Shown one piece after another: positions 1-12,747 of a stretch of DNA of 64,000 nt. The first letter of the stretch is position 1, and the number at the start of each line of letters is the position of its first letter. Source of the stretch: Tubulanus polymorphus (lineage: Eukaryota > Nemertea > Palaeonemertea > Tubulaniformes > Tubulanidae); contig NC_134028.1 in NCBI RefSeq assembly GCF_964204645.1, positions 186,001 to 250,000 on the forward strand, in the 5' to 3' direction. The notes under the pieces were generated by a model. It had not been told where the DNA came from and did no database searches. It was given only the letters and a program-made list of their open reading frames with translations. A program made the translations under genes and the position numbers.

Positions 1-14
1 ATCAGTTCAGTACA

Positions 15-23
15 CCCTAACCC
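15..23. other. Telomere-like CCCTAACCC within A monomers (first instance)
   Basis: Many A monomers contain ccctaaccc at offsets 18-26, one and a half units of the C-strand TTAGGG repeat. In A monomers with aactcatc the match is shortened. There is never a run of two full units, so this is a short resemblance and not an interstitial telomere array. Confidence 0.6.
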
Positions 24-36
24 ATAAATTAAGATA

Positions 37-42
37 GAATTC
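37..42. other. First of the EcoRI sites (GAATTC) marking A monomers
   Basis: GAATTC lies at offset 40-45 of most A monomers, so EcoRI sites are spaced 306 bp apart in full trimers and 204 bp where C is missing. Variants gaactc, gaatac and gaagtc lose it. Additional sites arise by single changes at about 10,197 (in B) and 13,807 (in C-prime). Confidence 0.85.
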
Positions 43-99
43 ATCATCTTTAGGACCCTATTTTGCAAGAAAAATCTGTATCTTTCAGTCCATCTACTC

Positions 100-201
100 G
101 AAATCAGTTCAGTTTACCTTAACCTATCATTTCAGATCGAGTCCATCATCTTCAGGAGCATAAATAGCCAGAAAATTCTTAATCTTTCCACCTATCTATT
201 T
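100..201 (+). repeat. Representative monomer of subfamily B (102 bp)
   Basis: First complete monomer in the window. B is recognised by cagtttaccttaacc at offsets 11-25, a TCGA at 38-41, and the block caggagcataaatagcc at 54-70. By hand alignment of consensus sequences it differs from C at about 16 of 102 positions and from A at about 25. Diagnostic variants used to place B monomers in the higher-order repeat are: ataaataacc with ctttcaacc and ctgttt endings (position 34), ataaataacc with tttccacc (position 36), a tatccattt ending (positions 18 and 26), caagagc with ccaggaa (position 3), and gataatt (position 0). Confidence 0.93.
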
Positions 202-303
202 GAAATCAGTTCAATACGCCTTAGCCCATCTTTTCAGATTGAGTCCATCATCTTCAGAACCAAAGGCAGCCAGAAAATTCTGATTCTTTCCACCTATCTA
301 TTT
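202..303 (+). repeat. Representative monomer of subfamily C (102 bp)
   Basis: C follows B in full trimers. It is recognised by caatacgcctta at offsets 11-22 and cagaaccaaaggcagcc at 54-70. Three sub-variants are informative. The plain C has ttagcccatc and ends gattctttcc. A C-prime form has ttaacacatc, gaatcc and aaaagcagcc (positions 7, 13, 40, 43). A form with agattcagtcc occurs at positions 1 and 37. C is the only subfamily that is regularly skipped: B runs straight into A at positions 18/19, 26/27 and 34/35 of the 48-monomer unit. Confidence 0.93.
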
Positions 304-405
304 GAAATCAGTTCAGTTCACCCTAACTCATCAATTAAGATAGAATTCATCATCTTTAGGACCCTATTTTGAAAGAAAAATCTGTATCTTTCAGTCCATC
401 TACTC
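304..405 (+). repeat. Representative monomer of subfamily A (102 bp)
   Basis: A is the most divergent subfamily. It is recognised by caccctaac at about offsets 16-24, attaagatagaattcatc at 31-48 (with an EcoRI site, GAATTC, at 40-45) and the block ctattttgcaagaaaaatc at 61-79. Its last two bases plus the next monomer's first two make TCGA. Variants used for placement: catcaatttag (in-frame TAG, position 38), ccgatcatttaag (position 5), gaactc in place of gaattc (positions 5 and 41), ccgtctactc (position 14) and tacttg (position 8). This particular copy has a private c-to-a change giving TGA at 370-372 in the monomer-long open frame. Confidence 0.93.
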
Positions 406-3400
406 GAAATCAGTTCAGTTTACCTTAACCTATCATTTCAGATCGAGTTCATCATCTTCAGGAGCATAAATAGCCAGAAAATTCTTAATCTTTCCACCTA
501 TCTATTTGAAATCAGTTCAATACGCCTTAGCCCATCTTTTCAGATTGAGTCCATCATCTTCAGAACCAAAGGCAGCCAGAAAATTCTGATTCTTTCCACC
601 TATCTATTTGAAATCAGTTCAGTTCACCCTAACTCATCAATTAAGATAGAATTCATCATCTTTAGGACCCTATTTTGCAAGAAAAACCTGTATCTTTCAG
701 TCCATCTGCTCGAAATCAGTTCAGTTTACCTTAACCTATCATTTCAGATCGAGTCCATCATCTTCAGGAGCATAAATAGCCAGAAAATTCTTAATCTTTC
801 CACCTATCTATTTGAAATCAGTTCAATACGCCTTAACACATCTTTTCAGATTGAATCCATCATCTTCAGAACCAAAAGCAGCCAGAAAATTCTGATTCTT
901 TCAACCTATCTATTTGAAATCAGTTCAGTACACCCTAACCCATCAATTAAGATAGAACTCATCATCTTTAGGACCCTATTTTGCAAGAAAAATCTGTATC
1001 TTTCAGTCCATCTGCTCGAAATCAGTTCAGTTTACCTTAACCTATCATTTCAGATCGAGTCCATCATCTTCAGGAGCATAAATAGCCAGAAAATTCTTAA
1101 TCTTTCCACCTATCTATTTGAAATCAGTTCAATACGCCTTAACACATCTTTTCAGATTGAATCCATCATCTTCAGAACCAAAAGCAGCCAGAAAATTCTT
1201 AATCTTTCAACCTATCTATTTGAAATCAGTTCAGTACACCCTAACCCATCAATTAAGATAGAATTCATCATCTTTAGGACCCTATTTTGCAAGAAAAATC
1301 TGTATCTTTCAGTCCACCTACTCGAAATCAGTTCAGTTTACCTTAACCTATCATTTCAGATCGAGTCCATCATCTTCAGGAGCATAAATAGCCAGAAAAT
1401 TCTTAATCTTTCCACCTATCTATTTGAAATCAGTTCAATACGCCTTAGCCCATCTTTTCAGATTGAGTCCATCATCTTCAGAACCAAAGGCAGCCAGAAA
1501 ATTCTGATTCTTTCCACCTATCTATTTGAAATCAGTTCAGTTCACCCTAACCCATCAATTAAGATAGAATTCATCATCTTTAGGACCCTATTTTGCAAGA
1601 AAAATCTGTATCTTTCAGTCCATCTACTCGAAATCAGTTCAGTTTACCTTAACCTATCATTTCAGATCGAGTCCATAATCTTCAGGAGCATAAATAGACA
1701 GAAAATTCTTAATCTTTCCACCTATCCATTTGAAATCAGTTCAGTACACCCTAACCCATCAATTAAGATAGAATTCATCATCTTTAGGACCCTATTTTGC
1801 AAGAAAAATCTGTATCTTTCAGTCCATCTACTCGAAATCAGTTCAGTTTATCTTAACCTATCATTTCAGATCGAGTCCATCATCTTCAGGAGCATAAATA
1901 GCCAGAAAATTCTTAATCTTTCCACCTATCTATTTGAAATCAGTTCAATACGCCTTAGCCCATCTTTTCAGATTGAGTCCATCATCTTCAGAACCAAAGG
2001 CAGCCAGAAAATTCTGATTCTTTCCACCTATCTATTTGAAATCAGTTCAGTTCACCCTAACTCATCAATTAAGATAGAATTCATCATCTTTAGGACCCTA
2101 TTTTGCAAGAAAAATCTGTATCTTTCAGTCCATCTACTCGAAATCAGTTCAGTTTACCTTAACCTATCATTTCAGATCGAGTCCATCATCTTCAGGAGCA
2201 TAAATAGCCAGAAAATTCTTAATCTTTCCACCTATCTATTTGAAATCAGTTCAATACGCCTTAGCCCATCTTTTCAGATTGAGTCCATCATCTTCAGAAC
2301 CAAAGGCAGCCAGAAAATTCTGATTCTTTCCACCTATCTATATGAAATCAGTTCAGTTCACCCTAACTCATCAATTAAGATAGAATTCATCATCTTTAGG
2401 ACCCTATTTTGCAAGAAAAATCTGTATATTTCAGTCCATCTACTCGAAATCAGTTCAGTTTACCTTAACCTATCATTTCAGATCGAGTCCATCATCTTCA
2501 GGAGCATAAATAACCAGAAAATTCTTAATCTTTCAACCTATCTGTTTGAAATCAGTTCAGTACACCCTAACCCATCAATTAAGATAGAATTCATCATCTT
2601 TAGGACCCTATTTTGCAAGAAAAATCTGTATCTTTCAGTCCATCTACTCGAAATCAGTTCAGTTTACCTTAACCTATCATTTCAGATCGAGTCCATCATC
2701 TTCAGGAGCATAAATAACCAGAAAATTCTTAATCTTTCCACCTATCTATTTGAAATCAGTTCAATACGCCTTAGCCCATCTTTTCAGATTCAGTCCATCA
2801 TCTTCAGAACCAAAGGCAGCCAGAAAATTCTTAATCTTTCCACCTATCTGTTTGAAATCAGTTCAGTTCACCCTAACCCATCAATTTAGATAGAATTCAT
2901 CATCTTTAGGACCCTATTTTGCATGAAAAACCTGTATCTTTCAGTCCATCTGCTCGAAATCAGTTCAGTTTACCTTAACCTATCATTTCAGATCGAGTCC
3001 ATCATCTTCAGGAGCATAAATAGCCAGAAAATTCTTAATCTTTCCACCTATCTATTTGAAATCAGTTCAATACGCCTTAACACATCTTTTCAGATTGAAT
3101 CCATCATCTTCAGAACCAAAAGCAGCCAGAAAATTCTTAATCTTTCAACCTATCTATTTGAAATCAGTTCAGTACACCCTAACCCATCATTTAAGATAGA
3201 ACTCATCATCTTTAGGACCCTATTTTGCAATAAAAATCTGTGTCTTTCAGTCCATCTGCTCGAAATCAGTTCAGTTTACCTTAACCTATCATTTCAGATC
3301 GAGTCCATCATCTTCAGGAGCATAAATAGCCAGAAAATTCTTAATCTTTCCACCTATCTATTTGAAATCAGTTCAATACGCCTTAACACATCTTTTCAGA

Positions 3401-6400
3401 TTGAATCCATCATCTTCAGAACCAAAAGCAGCCAGAAAATTCTTAATCTTTCAACCTATCTATTTGAAATCAGTTCAGTACACCCTAACCCATAAATTAA
3501 GATAGAATTCATCATCTTTAGGACCCTATTTTGCAAGAAAAATCTGTATCTTTCAGTCCATCTACTCGAAATCAGTTCAGTTTACCTTAACCTATCATTT
3601 CAGATCGAGTCCATCATCTTCAGGAGCATAAATAGCCAGAAAATTCTTAATCTTTCCACCTATCTATTTGAAATCAGTTCAATACGCCTTAGCCCATCTT
3701 TTCAGATTGAGTCCATCATCTTCAGAACCAAAGGCAGCCAGAAAATTCTGATTCTTTCCACCTATCTATTTGAAATCAGTTCAGTTCACCCTAACTCATC
3801 AATTAAGATAGAATTCATCATCTTTAGGACCCTATTTTGCAAGAAAAATCTGTATCTTTCAGTCCATCTACTCGAAATCAGTTCAGTTTACCTTAACCTA
3901 TCATTTCAGATCGAGTCCATCATCTTCAGGAGCATAAATAGCCAGAAAATTCTTAATCTTTCCACCTATCTATTTGAAATCAGTTCAATACGCCTTAGCC
4001 CATCTTTTCAGATTGAGTCCATCATCTTCAGAACCAAAGGCAGCCAGAAAATTCTGATTCTTTCCACCTATCTATTTGAAATCAGTTCAGTTCACCCTAA
4101 CTCATCAATTAAGATAGAATTCATCATCTTTAGGACCCTATTTTGCAAGAAAAATCTGTATCTTTCAGTCCATCTACTCGAAATCAGTTCAGTTTACCTT
4201 AACCTATCATTTCAGATCGAGTCCATCATCTTCAGGAGCATAAATAACCAGAAAATTCTTAATCTTTCAACCTATCTGTTTGAAATCAGTTCAGTACACC
4301 CTAACCCATCAATTAAGATAGAATTCATCATCTTTAGGACCCTATTTTGCAAGAAAAATCTGTATCTTTCAGTCCATCTACTCGAAATCAGTTCAGTTTA
4401 CCTTAACCTATCATTTCAGATCGAGTCCATCATCTTCAGGAGCATAAATAACCAGAAAATTCTTAATCTTTCCACCTATCTATTTGAAATCAGTTCAATA
4501 CGCCTTAGCCCATCTTTTCAGATTCAGTCCATCATCTTCAGAACCAAAGGCAGCCAGAAAATTCTTAATCTTTCCACCTATCTGTTTGAAATCAGTTCAG
4601 TTCACCCTAACCCATCAATTTAGATAGAATTCATCATCTTTAGGACCCTATTTTGCAAGAAAAACCTGTATCTTTCAGTCCATCTGCTCGAAATCAGTTC
4701 AGTTTACCTTAACCTATCATTTCAGATCGAGTCCATCATCTTCAGGAGCATAAATAGCCAGAAAATTCTTAATCTTTCCACCTATCTATTTGAAATCAGT
4801 TCAATACGCCTTAACACATCTTTTCAGATTGAATCCATCATCTTCAGAACCAAAAGCAGCCAGAAAATTCTGATTCTTTCAACCTATCTATTTGAAATCA
4901 GTTCAGTACACCCTAACCCATCAATTAAGATAGAACTCATCATCTTTAGGACCCTATTTTGCAAGAAAAATCTGTATCTTTCAGTCCATCTACTCGAAAT
5001 CAGTTCAGTTTACCTTAACCTATCATTTCAGATCGAGTCCATCATCTTCAGGAGCATAAATAGCCAGAAAATTCTTAATCTTTCCACCTATCCATTTGAA
5101 ATCAGTTCAGTACACCCTAACCCATCAATTAAGATAGAATTCATCATCTTTAGGACCCTATTTTGCAAGAAAAATCTGTATCTTTCAGTCCATCTACTCG
5201 AAATCAGTTCAGTTTACCTTAACCTATCATTTCAGATCGAGTCCATCATCTTCAGGAGCATAAATAGCCAGAAAATTCTTAATCTTTCCACCTATCTATT
5301 TGAAATCAGTTCAATACGCCTTAGCCCATCTTTTCAGATTGAGTCCATCATCTTCAGAACCAAAGGCAGCCAGAAAATTCTGATTCTTTCCACCTATCTA
5401 TTTGAAATCAGTTCAGTTCACCCTAACTCATCAATTAAGATAGAATTCATCATCTTTAGGACCCTATTTTGCAAGAAAAATCTGTATCTTTCAGTCCATC
5501 TACTCGAAATCAGTTCAGTTTACCTTAACCTATCATTTCAGATCGAGTCCATCATCTTCAGGAGCATAAATAGCCAGAAAATTCTTAATCTTTCCACCTA
5601 TCTATTTGAAATCAGTTCAATACGCCTTAGCCCATCTTTTCAGATTGAGTCCATCATCTTCAGAACCAAAGGCAGCCAGAAAATTCTGATTCTTTCCACC
5701 TATCTATTTGAAATCAGTTCAGTTCACCCTAACTCATCAATTAAGATAGAATTCATCATCTTTAGGACCCTATTTTGCAAGAAAAATCTGTATCTTTCAG
5801 TCCATCTACTCGAAATCAGTTCAGTTTACCTTAACCTATCATTTCAGATCGAGTCCATCATCTTCAGGAGCATAAATAACCAGAAAATTCTTAATCTTTC
5901 AACCTATCTGTTTGAAATCAGTTCAGTACACCCTAACCCATCAATTAAGATAGAATTCATCATCTTTAGGACCCTATTTTGCAAGAAAAATCTGTATCTT
6001 TCAGTCCATCTACTCGAAATCAGTTCAGTTTACCTTAACCTATCATTTCAGATCGAGTCCATCATCTTCAGGAGCATAAATAACCAGAAAATTCTTAATC
6101 TTTCCACCTATCTATTTGAAATCAGTTCAATACGCCTTAGCCCATCTTTTCAGATTCAGTCCATCATCTTCAGAACCAAAGGCAGCCAGAAAATTCTTAA
6201 TCTTTCCACCTATCTGTTTGAAATCAGTTCAGTTCACCCTAACCCATCAATTTAGATAGAATTCATCATCTTTAGGACCCTATTTTGCAAGAAAAACCTA
6301 TATCTTTCAGTCCATCTGCTCGAAATCAGTTCAGTCTACCTTAACCTATCATTTCAGATCGAGTCCATCATCTTCAGGAGCATAAATAGCCAGAAAATTC

Positions 6401-7545
6401 TTAATCTTTCCACCTATCTATTTGAAATCAGTTCAATACGCCTTAACACATCTTTTCAGATTGAATCCATCATCTTCAGAACCAAAAGCAGCCAGAAAAT
6501 TCTGATTCTTTCAACCTATCTATTTGAAATCAGTTCAGTACACCCTAACCCATCAATTAAGATAGAACTCATCATCTTTAGGACCCTATTTTGCAAGAAA
6601 AATCTGTATCTTTCAGTCCATCTGCTCGAAATCAGTTCAGTTTACCTTAACCTATCATTTCAGATCGAGTCCATCATCTTCAGGAGCATAAATAGCCAGA
6701 AAATTCTTAATCTTTCCACCTATCTATTTGAAATCAGTTCAATACGCCTTAACACATCTTTTCAGATTGAATCCATCATCTTCAGAACCAAAAGCAGCCA
6801 GAAAATTCTTAATCTTTCAACCTATCTATTTGAAATCAGTTCAGTACACCCTAACCCATCAATTAAGATAGAATTCATCATCTTTAGGACCCTATTTTGC
6901 AAGAAAAATCTGTATCTTTCAGTCCATCTACTCGAAATCAGTTCAGTTTACCTTAACCTATCATTTCAGATCGAGTCCATCATCTTCAGGAGCATAAATA
7001 GCAAGGAAATTCTTAATCTTTCCACCTATCTATTTGAAATCAGTTCAATACGCCTTAACACATCTTTTCAGATTGAATCCATCATCTTCAGAACCAAAAG
7101 CAGCCAGAAAATTCTGATTCTTTCAACCTATCTATTTGAAATCAGTTCAGTACACCCTAACCCATCAATTAAGATAGAATTCATCATCTTTAGGACCCTA
7201 TTTTGCAAGAAAAACCTGTATCTTTCAGTCCATCTGCTCGAAATCAGTTCAGTTTACCTTAACCTATCATTTCAGATCGAGTCCATCATCTTCAGGAGCA
7301 TAAATAACCAGAAAATTCTTAATCTTTCCACCTATCTATTTGAAATCAGTTCAATACGCCTTAGCCCATCTTTTCAGATTCAGTCCATCATCTTCAGAAC
7401 CAAAGGCAGCCAGATAATTCTTAATCTTTCCACCTATCTGTTTGAAATCAGTTCAGTTCACCCTAACCCATCAATTTAGATAGAATTCATCATCTTTAGG
7501 ACCCTATTTTGCAAGAAAACCCTGTATCTTTCAGTCCATCTGCTC

Positions 7546-7647
7546 GAAATCAGTTCAGTTTACCTTAACCTATCATTTCAGATCGAGTCCATCATCTTCA
7601 GGAGCATAAATAGCCACGAAATTCTTAATCTTTCAACCTATCTGTTT
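7546..7647 (+). repeat. Hybrid B monomer (cacgaa start, position 34-like end)
   Basis: Carries the cacgaa variant typical of type II position 23 but ends ctttcaacc/ctgttt, typical of position 34, and is followed by A where position 23 is followed by C-prime. A second B with the same combination lies at 14788-14889. An exchange inside the B monomer within aaattcttaatcttt would explain both. Confidence 0.6.
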
Positions 7648-7953
7648 GAAATCAGTTCAGTACACCCTAACCCATCAATTAAGATAGAATTCATCATCTT
7701 TAGGACCCTATTTTGCAAGAAAAATCTGTATCTTTCAGTCCATCTACTCGAAATCAGTTCAGTTTACCTTAACCTATCATTTCAGATCGAGTCCATCATC
7801 TTCAGGAGCATAAATAGCCAGAAAATTCTTAATCTTTCCACCTATCTATTTGAAATCAGTTCAATACGCCTTAGCCCATCTTTTCAGATTGAGTCCATCA
7901 TCTTCAGAACCAAAGGCAGCCAGAAAATTCTGATTCTTTCCACCTATCTATTT

Positions 7954-10900
7954 GAAATCAGTTCAGTTCACCCTAACTCATCAATTAAGATAGAAGTCAT
8001 CATCTTTAGGACCCTATTTTGCAAGAAAAATCTGTATCTTTCAGTCCATCTACTCGAAATCAGTTCAGTTTACCTTAACCTATCATTTCAGATCGAGTCC
8101 ATCATCTTCAGGAGCATAAATAACCAGAAAATTCTTAATCTTTCAACCTATCTGTTTGAAATCAGTTCAGTACACCCTAACCCATCAATTAAGATAGAAT
8201 TCATCATCTTTAGGACCCTATTTTGCAAGAAAAATCTGTATCTTTCAGTCCATCTACTCGAAATCAGTTCATTTTACCTTAACCTATCATTTCAGATCGA
8301 GTCCATCATCTTCAGGAGCATAAATAACCAGAAAATTCTTAATCTTTCCACCTATCTATTTGAAATCAGTTCAATACGCCTTAGCCCATCTTTTCAGATT
8401 CAGTCCATCATCTTCAGAACCAAAGGCAGCCAGAAAATTCTTAATCTTTCCACCTATCTGTTTGAAATCAGTTCAGTTCACCCTAACCCATCAATTTAGA
8501 TAGAATTCATCATCTTTAGGACCCTATTTTGCAAGAAAAACCCGTATCTTTCAGTCCATCTGCTCGAAATCAGTTCAGTTTACCTTAACCTATCATTTCA
8601 GATCGAGTCCATCATCTTCAGGAGCATAAATAGCCAGAAAATTCTTAATCTTTCCACCTATCTATTTGAAATCAGTTCAATACGCCTTAACACATCTTTT
8701 CAGATTGAATCCATCATCTTCAGAACCAAAAGCAGCCAGAAAATTCTGATTCTTTCAACCTATCTATTTGAAATCAGTTCAGTACACCCTAACCCATCAA
8801 TTAAGATAGAACTCATCATCTTTAGGACCCTATTTTGCAAGAAAAATCTGTATCTTTCAGTCCATCTGCTCGAAATCAGTTCAGTTTACCTTAACCTATC
8901 ATTTCAGATCGAGTCCATCATCTTCAGGAGCATAAATAGCCAGAAAATTCTTAATCTTTCCACCTATCTATTTGAAATCAGTTCAATACGCCTTAACACA
9001 TCTTTTCAGATTGAATCCATCATCTTCAGAACCAAAAGCAGCCAGAAAATTCTTAATCTTTCAACCTATCTATTTGAAATCAGTTCAGTACACCCTAACC
9101 CATCAATTAAGATAGAATTCATCATCTTTAGGACCCTATTTTGCAAGAAAAATCTGTATCTTTCAGTCCATCTACTCGAAATCAGTTCAGTTTACCTTAA
9201 CCTATCATTTCAGATCGAGTCCATCATCTTCAGGAGCATAAATAGCCAGAAAATTCTTAATCTTTCCACCTATCTATTTGAAATCAGTTCAATACGCCTT
9301 AGCCCATCTTTTCAGATTGAGTCCATCATCTTCAGAACCAAAGGCAGCCAGAAAATTCTGATTCTTTCCACCTATCTATTTGAAATCAGTTCAGTTCACC
9401 CTAACCCATCAATTAAGATAGAATACATCATCTTTAGGACCCTATTTTGCAAGAAAAATCTGTATCTTTCAGTCCATCTACTCGAAATCAGTTCAGTTTA
9501 CCTTAACCTATCATTTCAGATCGAGTCCATCATCTTCAGGAGCATAAATAGCCAGAAAATTCTTAATCTTTCCAACTATCCATTTGAAATCAGTTCAGCA
9601 CACCCTAACCCATCAATTAAGATAGAATTCATCATCTTTAGGACCCTATTTTGCAAGAAAAATCTGTATCTTTCAGTCCATCTACTCGAAATCAGTTCAG
9701 TTTACCTTAACCTATCATTTCAGATCGAGTCCATCATCTTCAGGAGCATAAATAGCCAGAAAATTCTTAATCTTTCCACCTATCTATTTGAAATCAGTTC
9801 AATACGCCTTAGCCCATCTTTTCAGATTGAGTCCATCATCTTCAGAGCCAAAGGCAGCCAGAAAATTCTGATTCTTTCCACCTATCTATTTGAAATCAGT
9901 TCAGTTCACCCTAACCCATCAATTAAGATAGAATTCATCATCTTTAGGACCCTATTTTGCAAGAAAAATCTGTATCTTTCAGTCCATCTACTCGAAATCA
10001 GTTCAGTTTACCTTAACCTATCATTTCAGATCGAGTCCATCATCTTCAGGAGCATAAATAGCCAGAAAATTCTTAATCTTTCCACCTATCCATTTGAAAT
10101 CAGTTCAGTACACCCTAACCCATCAATTAAGATAGAATTCATCATCTTTAGGACCCTATTTTGCAAGAAAAATCTGTATCTTTCAGTCCATCTACTCGAA
10201 TTCAGTTCAGTTTACCTTAACCTATCATTTCAGATCGAGTCCATCATCTTCAGGAGCATAAATAGCCAGAAAATTCTTAATCTTTCCACCTATCTATTTG
10301 AAATCAGTTCAATACGCCTTAGCCCATCTTTTCAGATTGAGTCCATCATCTTCAGAACCAAAGGCAGCCAGAAAATTCTGATTCTTTCCACCTATCTATT
10401 TGAAATCAGTTCAGTTCACCCTAACTCATCAATTAAGATAGAATTCATCATCTTTAGGACCCTATTTTGCAAGAAAAATCTGTATCTTTCAGTCCATCTA
10501 CTCGAAATCAGTTCAGTTTACCTTAACCTATCATTTCAGATCGAGTCCATCATCTTCAGGAGCATAAATAGCCAGAAAATTCTTAATCTTTCCACCTATC
10601 TATTTGAAATCAGTTCAATACGCCTTAGCCCATCTTTTCAGATTGAGTCCATCATCTTCAGAACCAAAGGCAGCCAGAAAATTCTGATTCTTTCCACCTA
10701 TCTATTTGAAATCAGTTCAGTTCACCCTAACTCATCAATTAAGATAGAATTCATCATCTTTAGGACCCTATTTTGCAAGAAAAATCTGTATCTTTCAGTC
10801 CATCTACTCGAAATCAGTTCAGTTTACCTTAACCTATCATTTCAGATCGAGTCCATCATCTTCAGGAGCATAAATAACCAGAAAATTCTTAATCTTTCAA

Positions 10901-12747
10901 CCTATCTGTTTGAAATCAGTTCAGTACACCCTAACCCATCAATTAAGATAGAATTCATCATCTTTAGGACCCTATTTTGCAAGAAAAATCTGTATCTTTC
11001 AGTCCATCTACTCGAAATCAGTTCAGTTTACCTTAACCTATCATTTCAGATCGAGTCCATCATCTTCAGGAGCATAAATAACCAGAAAATTCTTAATCTT
11101 TCCACCTATCTATTTGAAATCAGTTCAATACGCCTTAGCCCATCTTTTCAGATTCAGTCCATCATCTTCAGAACCAAAGGCAGCCAGAAAATTCTTAATC
11201 TTTCCACCTATCTGTTTGAAATCAGTTCAGTTCACCCTAACCCATCAATTTAGATAGAATTCATCATCTTTAGGACCCTATTTTGCAAGAAAAACCTGTA
11301 TCTTTCAGTCCATCTGCTCGAAATCAGTTCAGTTTACCTTAACCTATCATTTCAGATCGAGTCCATCATCTTCAGGAGCATAAATAGCCAGAAAATTCTT
11401 AATCTTTCCACCTATCTATTTGAAATCAGTTCAATACGCCTTAACACATCTTTTCAGATTGAATCCATCATCTTCAGAACCAAAAGCAGCCAGAAAATTC
11501 TGATTCTTTCAACCTATCTATTTGAAATCAGTTCAGTACACCCTAACCCATCAATTAAGATAGAACTCATCATCTTTAGGACCCTATTTTGCAAGAAAAA
11601 TCTGTATCTTTCAGTCCATCTGCTCGAAATCAGTTCAGTTTACCTTAACCTATCATTTCAGATCGAGTCCATCATCTTCAGGAGCATAAATAGCCAGAAA
11701 ATTCTTAATCTTTCCACCTATCTATTTGAAATCAGTTCAATACGCCTTAACACATCTTTTCAGATTGAATCCATCATCTTCAGAACCAAAAGCAGCCAGA
11801 AAATTCTTAATCTTTCAACCTATCTATTTGAAATCAGTTCAGTACACCCTAACCCATCAATTAAGATAGAATTCATCATCTTTAGGACCCTATTTTGCAA
11901 GAAAAATCTGTATCTTTCAGTCCATCTACTCGAAATCAGTTCAGTTTACCTTAACCTATCATTTCAGATCGAGTCCATCATCTTCAGGAGCATAAATAGC
12001 CAGAAAATTCTTAATCTTTCCACCTATCTATTTGAAATCAGTTCAATACGCCTTAGCCCATCTTTTCAGATTGAGTCCATCATCTTCAGAACCAAAGGCA
12101 GCCAGAAAATTCTGATTCTTTCCACCTATCTATTTGAAATCAGTTCAGTTCACCCTAACCCATCAATTAAGATAGAATTCATCATCTTTAGGACCCTATT
12201 TTGCAAGAAAAATCTGTATCTTTCAGTCCATCTACTCGAAATCAGTTCAGTTTACCTTAACCTATCATTTCAGATCGAGTCCATCATCTTCAGGAGCATA
12301 AATAGCCAGAAAATTCTTAATCTTTCCACCTATCCATTTGAAATCAGTTCAGTACACCCTAACCCATCAATTAAGATAGAATTCATCATCTTTAGGACCC
12401 TATTTTGCAAGAAAAATCTGTATCTTTCAGTCCATCTACTCGAAATCAGTTCAGTTTACCTTAACCTATCATTTCAGATCGAGTCCATCATCTTCAGGAG
12501 CATAAATAGCCAGAAAATTCTTAATCTTTCCACCTATCTATTTGAAATCAGTTCAATACGCCTTAGCCCATCTTTTCAGATTGAGTCCATCATCTTCAGA
12601 ACCAAAGGCAGCCAGAAAATTCTTAATCTTTCCACCTATCTATTTGAAATCAGTTCAATACGCCTTAGCCCATCTTTTCAGATTGAGTCCATCATCTTCA
12701 GAACCAAAGGCAGCCAGAAAATTCTGATTCTTTCCACCTATCTATTT
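7954..12747. repeat. Older higher-order block, copy 1 (47 monomers)
   Basis: Rare variants recur in the next block at exactly 47 monomers (4,794 bp): an A monomer with gaagtc (7954 and 12748), the TAG-bearing A with aacccg (8464 and 13258), a B ending caactatcc (9484 and 14278) and an A starting cagcacacc (9586 and 14380). Several rare changes in the same order and spacing imply common descent of a 47-monomer segment and not chance similarity. The right part of this block (from about 9,790) instead matches the next copy at 55 monomers. The block ends in the hybrid C monomer at 12544. Confidence 0.65.
12544..12645 (+). repeat. Hybrid C/B monomer followed by a second C
   Basis: The first two thirds are C (caatacgcc, ccaaaggcagcc) but the end is attcttaatctttccacc, as in B. 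The next monomer (12646) is an ordinary C. A crossover within the shared agccagaaaattct would turn C into a B-type end and so allow a normal C to follow. A position 37-type C end would look similar, so hybridity is probable and not certain. Confidence 0.65.

Noticed and set aside
2923-3495. 190-codon open frame
   Set aside because: Same monomer frame, started by a private aag to atg change at 2923 and ended by a TAA variant of A.
12542-12727. 61-codon open frame in another reading frame
   Set aside because: Starts at TTG and exists only because two C monomers are adjacent; it covers the hybrid join.
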